From the IMG/VR virus record IMGVR_UViG_3300048011_000039, positions 1 through 30,598 of that record: a DNA stretch of 30,598 nucleotides, one strand, 5' to 3'. This DNA is from a virus. Under the pieces are notes generated by a model, which saw only the letters and a program-made list of their open reading frames with translations, had not been told where the DNA came from and searched no databases. A program made the translations under genes and the position numbers. Below are positions 1 to 7,292 of the stretch, piece by piece (positions within the stretch are counted from its first letter, which is position 1; each line of letters begins with the position of its first letter).

Positions 1-180
1 GGTCAATTTGAAATCTGGTTACAGGATTAGCATCTGAATTATCTACTGTTTGTATTTGTAGCTTACCTGCGGCGTTTCTAATTCGAGTATTTACATCAGT
101 AGTGTCTGTTTCATTTAAGAAAATCTTTGGACTTAAACCAGATATTTCAAAATTACCAGTAAAAGAACCATCGCCGTCTA
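1..180. repeat. Tail-fibre direct repeat, copy A
   Basis: This segment matches 30181-30360 with 8 differences in 180 bases, and the first 103 bases are identical. Similarity ends abruptly after about base 190, then short similar patches return (about 368-414 against 30548-30594). It encodes the same fibre module, with the GNFEISG and NAAGKLQIQT patches, in both copies. The contig begins exactly inside the repeat, which suggests an assembly break there. Confidence 0.9.
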
Positions 181-577
181 CAGTCAAACCGTCGCTAACG
201 ACACTTCCCGTTACGTCGATGCCCGAACTTGTCGTCTCAAATTTTGCAGAGTTGTCGTATCTTAGCTGTACAGAGCCATCAGCAGTAAATACAGCGGCTG
301 TTTCTCCAGTGTACTTACCAATGTTTACTGCATTACTTCTTATGACAAGACTGCCAGTTCCTGCATCATCAATGTAGCTATTTGAGCCATTGTGATAAAT
401 CTGTAGGTCGTTACCCGTACCGAGGATAACTTTGTTGTTATCGCCGAATGACAAGTCACCCGTCATGCTGTCGCCAGACGCTTCTACCTTGTCGCTGTTC
501 AAGCCCGTGAAGTTAGCATCAACCTCGTCATTAGTTAGAGGCGAACCCTTCCCCGAACGTGTTGTAATCGTAGTCAT
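1..577 (-). CDS. Tail fibre protein, N-terminal part (cut by window edge)
   Basis: The reading frame starts at ATG 577-575 behind an AGAGGT ribosome site and stays open to position 1, giving 192 residues. It begins MTTITTRSGKGSPLTNDEVD, a start typical of marine phage tail fibres. It then carries a NDLQIYHNGSNSYID block and a GIDVTG...DGLTV repeat, and the same modules recur in the fibre part entering at 30598. The gene follows the appendage genes at the end of the tail module, so a virion fibre role is likely. No receptor-binding or enzymatic domain lies in this part. The C-terminal half is probably the ORF at 27941-30598 if the genome is circular. Confidence 0.8.
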   Translation of the reverse strand, partial: MTTITTRSGKGSPLTNDEVDANFTGLNSDKVEASGDSMTGDLSFGDNNKVILGTGNDLQIYHNGSNSYIDDAGTGSLVIRSNAVNIGKYTGETAAVFTADGSVQLRYDNSAKFETTSSGIDVTGSVVSDGLTVDGDGSFTGNFEISGLSPKIFLNETDTTDVNTRIRNAAGKLQIQTVDNSDANPVTRFQID

Positions 578-594
578 GGTTTACCTCTTTCTAA

Positions 595-1041
595 TTAGGA
601 TGCTGTGAGCGTGATTGTCCAGTTGATCGAAAGCACGTCGTCTGCGGCTTTATTCACAACTGAGAAGGTCACACGACAGAGCATAGTGCCACCTGATGCG
701 GCGTTAAATATACCGGCTTCACTGACAGCACCAGTCGAGTCACCGGCCTCAAAACTGCTGATGAAAACGATTTGATTGTTCGTCACTGTCGATGAGTCGA
801 GTGCTTCGCGTGAACCAAGCTGTGACTCTAGTGCTGTATTACCAGCCGCAGGTGCAGTTGTACCAGAGCCTAACGCCATGTGCGTCATAGCTGTCTCGTC
901 GTCCTTCATCCTGTCACAGATAAAGTTCAAGCCTGTATCAACAATCAGGTTGTTGATTTTGCGCTCCTCTTTGACGTTGCCGTTCTTGTCCCGTAAAACT
1001 ACAGCGACATCGCCCTTTAATTTTAAACCTTCGTTAATCAT
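595..1041 (-). CDS. Tail appendage / structural protein of the fibre region
   Basis: 148 residues. The start at 1041 has a GAGGA ribosome site, and its ATGA overlaps the stop of the preceding gene. The middle carries MTHMALGSGTTAPAAGNTALESQL, followed by an EAGIF patch and a hydrophobic beta-rich C-terminus ending INWTITLTAS. This pattern is familiar from small structural proteins beside marine phage tail fibres. I see no enzymatic motif. Its place between the 18-residue-repeat protein and the fibre suggests a part of the tail tip or a fibre attachment protein. The exact role is unknown. Confidence 0.6.
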   Translation of the reverse strand: MINEGLKLKGDVAVVLRDKNGNVKEERKINNLIVDTGLNFICDRMKDDETAMTHMALGSGTTAPAAGNTALESQLGSREALDSSTVTNNQIVFISSFEAGDSTGAVSEAGIFNAASGGTMLCRVTFSVVNKAADDVLSINWTITLTAS

Positions 1042-1982
1042 GTAAACGTCCTCGATGCGCCGACGTAATCTTCGGCAAAGTATGTGAAGTCACAATAGCC
1101 CTGACTGCGGAGACTTCCAGAGTCAGAGGTAACGCCAGAATCGGCGTGAACCTTAGTTGTCAATTTTACAGCAGACTCGTCTATCGTTCCATTTTCTGTA
1201 AATTCGCGGCTGTATGTGACCTCCCTCGTAAACAAGTCGGTAACACTAGCAATCTCTGTGCGCGTTTTTATAAAGTCGATTTCTTGATCGTCTTCGGCTG
1301 ACGCCTCGCCGTCGAGGTCATCAGTTGCAAAAGTCTGCTCGTTGATGAATTTCGTGAAGTCAATGACATTGCTATCAGTAATAAACGACCTATCAGTTCT
1401 TTGCCCCTCTACATAATCTTCGGCAAAGTAGGTGCTATCGCAATAGTCAAAGTCTGTGTCATCACCTGCAATCTTCGTAAAGCTCAGAATATTGCTATCA
1501 GTCGAGCTAGGAGCCTCTGTGATCGGCTTGGTTGAATTTAATGCCGAAAGATCTGTGATTGCACTAGTGTCTGCTATCGGTTTTGTAAGGGCGATTAAAT
1601 GAGCTTCTGCAACCGCAGGCGTTTCACTCAAACTTTTAATGATTGTTAAAACTTCGTCGTCAGTCAAAGCACCAGAGTCTGCGGCTATCTTCAATAAGGT
1701 GATAACGCTCTGATCTACAATAGCAGGTGATTCACTAAGGTTTTTGGTTACATCAAGCGTCTGATCGTCAGACACACTGGCCTGATCCGATGCGAAAAAT
1801 GTTTTGAGAAAGAACCCCAGAGTGATTTCTGCTTTGAGCGACAAGGCACTAACAACCGCACTAATTGCTAAGCCAGTTGCCTTCGCGTTAAGTGATAGGT
1901 CCGCAAGTGTTGCTTTGAGTGATCTGCCGGTTGCTTGAGCTAATAACCTTGCGGCAGTAACGGCGGCTTGAAGTTTACGCAT
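1038..1982 (-). CDS. Repeat-containing tail appendage protein (18-residue repeats)
   Basis: 314 residues. Residues 1-60 are alanine-rich and hydrophobic. Residues 71-178 form six consecutive 18-residue repeats of the pattern [ST]D-x-x-x-L-x-x-T-K-x-[IL]-x-[DE]-x-x-[AS]-[IV]; looser copies follow. A separate motif, YCDxTYFAEDYV, appears twice (residues 180-191 and 296-307), so the protein looks assembled from duplicated blocks. It lies between the BppU-like gene and the fibre genes and overlaps the next gene by 4 bases. A repetitive beta-structured virion spike or fibre is the likely role, inferred from position and repeats only. Confidence 0.6.
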   Translation of the reverse strand: MRKLQAAVTAARLLAQATGRSLKATLADLSLNAKATGLAISAVVSALSLKAEITLGFFLKTFFASDQASVSDDQTLDVTKNLSESPAIVDQSVITLLKIAADSGALTDDEVLTIIKSLSETPAVAEAHLIALTKPIADTSAITDLSALNSTKPITEAPSSTDSNILSFTKIAGDDTDFDYCDSTYFAEDYVEGQRTDRSFITDSNVIDFTKFINEQTFATDDLDGEASAEDDQEIDFIKTRTEIASVTDLFTREVTYSREFTENGTIDESAVKLTTKVHADSGVTSDSGSLRSQGYCDFTYFAEDYVGASRTFT

Positions 1983-1985
1983 TGA

Positions 1986-2306
1986 TTAGCCGAAATCTTC
2001 GCGAAGGAAAAACTCCACTAACTCGTAAATTGTCTCCCTGACACCAGAGTTAACAATCTCAATTTCGCCCTCATAGTACCCCTCATCGAGGTCCAATTGA
2101 CCAGAGCTAAAGGTAAAGTACAAATCGCCAGCCGCTAATTGGTCGCTGGTGCTGACACTGGTGAGGGTGAACAATACAGTTGTGGTTTTTTTCTTCCTAA
2201 AGCGCAAGACAGCAGTAGCACCCGTTAAGTCTTCCGCAGTGCCGTCGCGTGAAATAGCCGCCTTAATCTGGGGGCCAGTATCTCCTTGTACGAGATTGAT
2301 TGCCAT
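1986..2306 (-). CDS. BppU-like N-terminal domain protein (baseplate/tail-tip)
   Basis: 106 residues with an AGGAGG ribosome site. The sequence has QGDTGP near the start, a DLTGATAVLRFRKK patch (about residues 26-40), then beta-strand-rich sequence ending in EFFLREDFG. The QGD...DLTGA pattern resembles the immunoglobulin-like N-terminal domain of baseplate upper proteins that anchor receptor-binding proteins in other siphoviruses. Its position just downstream of the tail-tip gene fits this. The assignment is by eye from a short domain, so the family is probable rather than certain. Confidence 0.5.
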   Translation of the reverse strand: MAINLVQGDTGPQIKAAISRDGTAEDLTGATAVLRFRKKKTTTVLFTLTSVSTSDQLAAGDLYFTFSSGQLDLDEGYYEGEIEIVNSGVRETIYELVEFFLREDFG

Positions 2307-2331
2307 TATGTCCTCCTAAAACCCTATTATC

Positions 2332-2523
2332 TCATACATCGATTGTGCCTAAGACATCAGGCTCGTTAGTTTCTGGATTTATGCACGAAGCCACCCAATA
2401 CTCTTCGACTGATGTAGATTCGTCTGCGGCTATAGCATCTTCTGCGCCTTGCGCTGTTTCGTAGGTTCCAATGACCACATACGAGCCGTCAGTTTGACTT
2501 GTGTACCCTGCAAGAATTGTCAT
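2332..2523 (-). CDS. Small hypothetical protein of the tail module
   Basis: 63 residues, preceded by a GAGGAAGC ribosome site. It begins MTILAGYTSQTDGSYVVIG and continues with an alanine/acid-rich stretch and VEEYWVASCINPE. I do not recognise the family. It lies between the tail-tip gene and the BppU-like gene in the same operon with gaps under 30 bases, so it is probably co-expressed with virion genes. There is no signal peptide or membrane segment. Confidence 0.55.
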   Translation of the reverse strand: MTILAGYTSQTDGSYVVIGTYETAQGAEDAIAADESTSVEEYWVASCINPETNEPDVLGTIDV

Positions 2524-2529
2524 GCTTCC

Positions 2530-5500
2530 TCACGTGTTCAAGATGACTTGAGTTTGTAGTGCTGTAAGTTTGAGCGTGCCACTGGACACATTGAGGTGGT
2601 CAACCCTAAGCCTGTAATTTTCCTCTGTAGAGCTACTAGCCAGCGCCTGATTGATTGGCATTGTGTAGCTTGTAGCCAGACCGATAGCAGGTATCGGGTA
2701 AAACTGCTGACCGCTCGCATCAACCAACCAAGTGCCAGTGGAAAGCCATCTGTCTTCGTTGTAATAAATTGTTCCTGACGTAAATGAAGGCGTTCCAGAA
2801 GAGGCATTCCCGTAAATTATACGAGTCCGATCAGTAGTGCTTCGGTACTCTACGGCGGCAGGTGTCACTATGGTGCTTGGCGATGTCTGCGCATTTGCAA
2901 TTCCGCCAAACGTGTCAATAACTGTGCTTTTGTTACCGCTGACCTCTACATAATGGAAGTATGGTGCAATTGAGCCTGACCCCTGAACTGTACCAATGCT
3001 AGTGCCAGAGCTAGTGCCTGTGCTTTTTCTTTCAAATTGCAACCGCAATACGCAGTCGTTTAGATTTGCGCTTGGCGCATACTTGAATCGGCCAACTAGG
3101 CTGGCGTATTTCTTGATCGCACTATCAGGTGCTGGCACGGTAAACTCGCAGGCCGTTGTCTTTGAGCTTGTTACAGTGTGTTGTGGGTAGATAAACACGC
3201 CAAGGTTAAACACCTCAGAGATGTCACCCGATATCTTATTGGCCGTAATACTGTTGACTTGTATCTTGTCGGCGTTGACAGAATTCGCGGCAAGCTCATC
3301 AGTGTTGATCGCACCGGCAGAAATCTGTCCTGCGGTTATTGAGTTCGCGACAATCGCATTCGCTGGTAAAGTTCCAGAGGTTACGTCTGCACCATCGACC
3401 GCCAAAGTCCACGCACTGCCATCATACCTATACAACTTGTTATTAGTTGTCAGGTAGGCCATGTCGCCCTCAACCGCACTAACAGGCAAGCTAGAAACTA
3501 CCTGCACGGGGCTAAGGTTTGAAGCAAATGCCGCCAACTCAATGGCACCATCCTCTATCTGCTCAGAGCCAACCGCATCGTCTGCAATCTCATCCTGACC
3601 GACTGCATCATCAGCTATGTCACTCGATCCTGCCTGCTGAGAAGATGCTGAAAAGCTAGAAGTGGCGGCTGACTTGTTTCCAGAAAAGTCTACAGCCTTG
3701 AGCCAAAAGTAACGCGTCTGAACTCCGGTTAATCCGGTTACAACGTATTCCTCACCATCAACGATTGAGGTCGGGTTAGCAGGTATCGAGTTGCTAGTGT
3801 TTACATAGACCTCAACGTGCTTAAAGTCGATGTCGCTAGGGTTATTCCACTCTGCCGTAATTGTTTGTATGCCGCCCGTAGCACTTGCAGATGTCGGCAC
3901 GCCTGGTGCTGACGTGTCGCCATTGAGTGCTTGGTTGCTAAGGGTTGTCCCTGTACTACTGACACCAATAAGGTTTTCTGCCTGAACCCTAAAGTCATAA
4001 TTAGACGTTATATCTAAGCCTGATATGTACACACGAGGCTCACGAGTAGAAGCATAAAAATAGTTTGTAGTTCCTGTCTTGTTGTACCGGACCTTATAAA
4101 GCTCAACGAAGGCATCTGTGACCGGCGTCCATGTCAGGTCTACGGCGCTGATTAAATTGCCATCCGGCCCTTTGAATGCTGTTTCTGTCAACGCTAGATT
4201 AGTGACGTTAGCAACGGTTCGCCCGTCATACAGGTCTAACTCCCCACCGCTTAAAAAGTCCTCTTCGTCGCTAGTATTCCAATCGTAAATAGCGGCGGCT
4301 GTTTCAATACAAGCCAAGTTCACGGCAAGTGCGCCATCATCTGCAATGGCTAATGAGTAGTCGATAACTTGAAAGACCTTAGAGCTGTAGTTCAGCCGGT
4401 CGTTCGTCACATTGATCGTGTCGCCAATCTTAACCTGCAAACCTTTGAGGTTTACGGTCATGTTGATAACGACTTGCTGACGCGACTTCAGCAGTGCAAT
4501 CTTCGCGAGTCTTTGAGCCTGCGTGTTATTCGTAACAAACGGCAGGGCCATATCTAAATAGATTGGGTCGCCGTCCTCTGTGGCGTACGTAGAGCTGATC
4601 TGAGGCGGGTAATCTAATACCTTGTAGTTCTTCTCTTCTGAAACGAAGATGCCTTTAACGCCGTTATAGATGCCTCTGCGCGACTGCTTAGTCTGCGTCT
4701 GTATATCACTGACCACGTCAGCTTCTGTGAACGTCAGCGTAGGCGTTTTGTATTCAGCGCCGTCAATGAAATACTTGCCACCTGAGTAGGTCAGCATCCC
4801 GCCCATTGATGCCAGTAGCTGTTCAATGTTGGCTCTGATTTGGTTGCCGGTTTCTATCACACCATTACATCGGTAGCGGTCTTGAGTGCCACCGGCATCG
4901 AGTGTGACTTGCTCTTCGCAAAGGTTAGCGGCGGCGTTTAGTGATGTGCTATCAATATTGGCGACAACCTCGCCAAGACCGTATTTCTGATCAATCATAT
5001 AATCGCGTAAACATAGGGCTGGATTGTCGCTGTACGCGTACACGTTAGATCGCGGGTCGTATACTTTTTTGCCTCTTATTACCGCCGTAATGTTTGGGAC
5101 GCCTTGTGGAAACTTGTCTGTGTCCCACTCAAGCCTAAACGCAATATAGGCAATGCCGGACAGCTTGTGGTTAGTAGTCCAAAGGACGTTGGCGTTTACT
5201 AGGTCAGTCGATGCGGCCTGTCCGTCCGTGCCGAACTTGCGATCTATAGTGACGTAAGTACCCCAGTCGTCTTGAAAGCCACCGCTTGAGGTCCAGACCT
5301 GCTTATCGTTAAACCAAATTTCGTCGTAGCTTTGTATTTCGTGGCTGGCAAAAGCAATCGCCATGTGCAGGTATTTATTGTCATCGCCTGAGTTAGATAT
5401 GAAAACGACCTGACCACCGACACGCATCTTGCCGTAAACGATTTTGCGTGAGCCAGCAGGTTCGCGGCTGGTCTGCGTAATACCCCGCATCTGTGCACCA

Positions 5501-5652
5501 AGGTTTGGCTTCGGTGCAAGTGCACGAGAAACCATCGAAAGACCAGCGCCTAAAGCAAAAGCGCCAACTGCGGCCCATCCTGTTAAAAATGCTGTAGCGG
5601 CTAGTGATGCACCTAAATACGAGCCTATAGCCGCAATCGCCGAAATAGCCAT
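2530..5652 (-). CDS. Central tail-tip protein, lambda J-like (host specificity)
   Basis: 1040 residues, by far the largest complete gene. The N-terminus is hydrophobic and glycine/alanine-rich (residues about 1-50), and the next 400 residues resemble the phage tail component J family (KIVYGKMRVGGQVVF, EIWFNDKQVW). Two fibronectin type III-like domains follow at about 480-575 and 582-670. After them come ADDAVG and ANSITA.KI linker repeats (about 676-820) and a LYRYDGSAW patch near 735. The C-terminal 200 residues are probably the exposed host-contact part. In siphoviruses this protein closes the tail tube and helps recognise the host. It follows the tape measure and distal tail genes as expected. 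Confidence 0.88.
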   Translation of the reverse strand: MAISAIAAIGSYLGASLAATAFLTGWAAVGAFALGAGLSMVSRALAPKPNLGAQMRGITQTSREPAGSRKIVYGKMRVGGQVVFISNSGDDNKYLHMAIAFASHEIQSYDEIWFNDKQVWTSSGGFQDDWGTYVTIDRKFGTDGQAASTDLVNANVLWTTNHKLSGIAYIAFRLEWDTDKFPQGVPNITAVIRGKKVYDPRSNVYAYSDNPALCLRDYMIDQKYGLGEVVANIDSTSLNAAANLCEEQVTLDAGGTQDRYRCNGVIETGNQIRANIEQLLASMGGMLTYSGGKYFIDGAEYKTPTLTFTEADVVSDIQTQTKQSRRGIYNGVKGIFVSEEKNYKVLDYPPQISSTYATEDGDPIYLDMALPFVTNNTQAQRLAKIALLKSRQQVVINMTVNLKGLQVKIGDTINVTNDRLNYSSKVFQVIDYSLAIADDGALAVNLACIETAAAIYDWNTSDEEDFLSGGELDLYDGRTVANVTNLALTETAFKGPDGNLISAVDLTWTPVTDAFVELYKVRYNKTGTTNYFYASTREPRVYISGLDITSNYDFRVQAENLIGVSSTGTTLSNQALNGDTSAPGVPTSASATGGIQTITAEWNNPSDIDFKHVEVYVNTSNSIPANPTSIVDGEEYVVTGLTGVQTRYFWLKAVDFSGNKSAATSSFSASSQQAGSSDIADDAVGQDEIADDAVGSEQIEDGAIELAAFASNLSPVQVVSSLPVSAVEGDMAYLTTNNKLYRYDGSAWTLAVDGADVTSGTLPANAIVANSITAGQISAGAINTDELAANSVNADKIQVNSITANKISGDISEVFNLGVFIYPQHTVTSSKTTACEFTVPAPDSAIKKYASLVGRFKYAPSANLNDCVLRLQFERKSTGTSSGTSIGTVQGSGSIAPYFHYVEVSGNKSTVIDTFGGIANAQTSPSTIVTPAAVEYRSTTDRTRIIYGNASSGTPSFTSGTIYYNEDRWLSTGTWLVDASGQQFYPIPAIGLATSYTMPINQALASSSTEENYRLRVDHLNVSSGTLKLTALQTQVILNT

Positions 5653-5656
5653 GTTC

Positions 5657-6106
5657 TTACCTCAGAACTAAAGAGTAGACGCGTTCGATTTCTTCAAAGT
5701 TCAATCGTTCAAGGATTGCGTCGAAGGGCTGGTGTGCTTTTGTGTTTATGTGTAGCTTGGTAATGCCTTCAGCCGCTAGTGACTCGATGGCAAACTTAAT
5801 GAGTTTTACGCCGGTCAAACCTTTACGAGCTGGCTGAGTCAAAAAGATCACGTCGTTGTTAGCGAACAAGTGGTCGCGGTAGTGCAGTGACTTGCTGACG
5901 ATGACCACGAAGTAGCCCATCATTACGTCGTCTTTTCTAGCTGTGTAAATCCTGAGCGCGTTGACGTTATCAAGTCGTGCATAGCCTTCCCAATCAGGAT
6001 TCATCTTAATGATGTCTTTGTTCAAAGCTATTTCTTGCCAGTGCTGTTGAAGCAAAGGCTCAATCTCTCGCCTGACTTTTGCTAGGTTTTCAATCGCAAA
6101 TTCCAT
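5657..6106 (-). CDS. GNAT-like acetyltransferase-fold protein in tail module
   Basis: 149 residues with an AAGGGAC ribosome site. The order DDVMMGYFVVIVSKSL (beta strands), DVIFLTQPARKGLTGVKL (resembling GNAT motif A, the acetyl-CoA loop, about residues 90-107) and a final LERLNFEEIERVYSLVLR matches GNAT N-acetyltransferases. Similar GNAT-like proteins occur among virion genes of other phages, including T7 gp13-type internal proteins. Here it sits between a minor tail gene and the tail-tip gene. Whether it acetylates anything or is a structural relative is unknown. The motif A loop is only partly canonical. Confidence 0.6.
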   Translation of the reverse strand: MEFAIENLAKVRREIEPLLQQHWQEIALNKDIIKMNPDWEGYARLDNVNALRIYTARKDDVMMGYFVVIVSKSLHYRDHLFANNDVIFLTQPARKGLTGVKLIKFAIESLAAEGITKLHINTKAHQPFDAILERLNFEEIERVYSLVLR

Positions 6107-6123
6107 GACTAGTCCCTTAGTTA

Positions 6124-6756
6124 TTACGGAAGCTGTGGTGGGTTTGCCGGTGCATCTGGGTCTTGATTAGGACCGCCGCCGCCACCACTGACTACACCAC
6201 TGCGTCCCCAGACAATCTCTTTCTCAGCCATGTCAGCAACAAACTCTAAGCCCTTGTCATTAGGGAAGTCGATTAGTTGATCCTCTGCTGTGTACCTTCT
6301 GACACGAGTGCGCTCAAAACCAATTAAACGATTCTCGACGGCTATCTGTATCGTGGCGGTTTCCGATGAGTCATTAATAACCATCGTGTCCATGAAGCCA
6401 CTAAACACGTTTACGGGCGTGCTTATAACACCGTTGCTGGCATCCATAGCGCCAAGCAATACTTTAAGCTCACGGCCTTGGTAGTCCTCGTCACGCGCTT
6501 TAGCTAATAACGGGTCAGTAATTCCTGACAGGGTGACTGTGATGCCGTTGGCTTGTAGCTCTGACGTCTCTGCTATTTCACCGATGGCTAACAATGTGCC
6601 AGCACCTACGTAGTCAACACTGCTGACTGTAAGATTGCCCACGCCATTCCATAGGTTTAGATTGCCGGAATCAAACGCGCACTGCACTAATATGATCGGG
6701 CGTACTAAATCGGCAGTAACTGCCGACTGCATCGCTGATGTCAGTGACCTGCTCAT
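6124..6756 (-). CDS. Minor tail / baseplate hub-associated protein (DUF2163-like)
   Basis: 210 residues. Its ATG overlaps the stop of the preceding gene. It carries NGITVTLSGI (about residues 70-79) and a conserved-looking block RRYTAEDQLIDFPNDKGLEF...KEIVWGR (about 155-186), a pattern seen in minor tail proteins encoded between the tape measure and the J-like protein in many siphoviruses and gene transfer agents. The tail is glycine/proline-rich and low complexity. A role in the distal tail assembly is inferred from order and pattern. No enzymatic residues stand out. Confidence 0.65.
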   Translation of the reverse strand: MSRSLTSAMQSAVTADLVRPIILVQCAFDSGNLNLWNGVGNLTVSSVDYVGAGTLLAIGEIAETSELQANGITVTLSGITDPLLAKARDEDYQGRELKVLLGAMDASNGVISTPVNVFSGFMDTMVINDSSETATIQIAVENRLIGFERTRVRRYTAEDQLIDFPNDKGLEFVADMAEKEIVWGRSGVVSGGGGGPNQDPDAPANPPQLP

Positions 6757-7292
6757 ATAGCCTCAACGCAAGCAAAAGTGAAACCGTACAAACTAGCTTC
6801 GTTGATACTCCATCCAATGTCATTGCTTGCTAGTCGCCATGTGCCTTTCGGCAGTGTGAAGTCCATAGGGGTCGATGAGCTAATCGCTGATCGAAGTGGC
6901 GGCATTATATCAATTGAACTGCCCGAAATGTCGGTCACGATGTATAGCGCACTGCCTGTTTCAAAGTAATCACCAGCGACCACGCCTGACGTCGAACCGG
7001 TGACAGTCGTAGCACCTGCTGTACCGCTCGTGATTGCGCCTGTGGCGGTCGTATTGTGTATGGGGTTGCCCATCGTAAAGGTGCCAGCCTGACCGCGTAG
7101 AGCGGCAAAGAAAGCCTCTACCTGCTTTGCATCAGAACGCTTTAATGGTGGCAGTTGAATTTCTGCTTCCCATTGGACACCTTGATGCTGATAAGTCTGC
7201 TGGTCATAGGTGAACGGTGACTGACTGACAGCCGTTGCCGATCTGAGCCGCATCGTCATCGACGTAAAGCCTACATTTGGAAACGCCGCCAT
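6753..7292 (-). CDS. Distal tail protein
   Basis: 179 residues, starting next to the tape measure stop. A N-terminal patch LPPLKRSDAKQVEAFFAALR is followed by a small beta-rich domain with many threonines and glycines and a C-terminal block TLPKGTWRLASNDIGWS. This arrangement occurs in proteins just after the tape measure in several siphovirus groups, where they form part of the tail-tip ring. It overlaps its downstream neighbour by 4 bases. Assignment is by gene order plus the overall pattern; a precise family name is not claimed. Confidence 0.6.
   Translation of the reverse strand: MAAFPNVGFTSMTMRLRSATAVSQSPFTYDQQTYQHQGVQWEAEIQLPPLKRSDAKQVEAFFAALRGQAGTFTMGNPIHNTTATGAITSGTAGATTVTGSTSGVVAGDYFETGSALYIVTDISGSSIDIMPPLRSAISSSTPMDFTLPKGTWRLASNDIGWSINEASLYGFTFACVEAI

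Noticed and set aside
1-418. Simple terminal redundancy of the contig
   Set aside because: The repeat is 8 mismatches in 180 and lies 418 bases from the right end, followed by divergent sequence, so it is an internal gene repeat and not an exact overlap.
6884-6893. TGATATAAT as another promoter
   Set aside because: It lies in the middle of a coding region with no gene start after it; probably a chance match.
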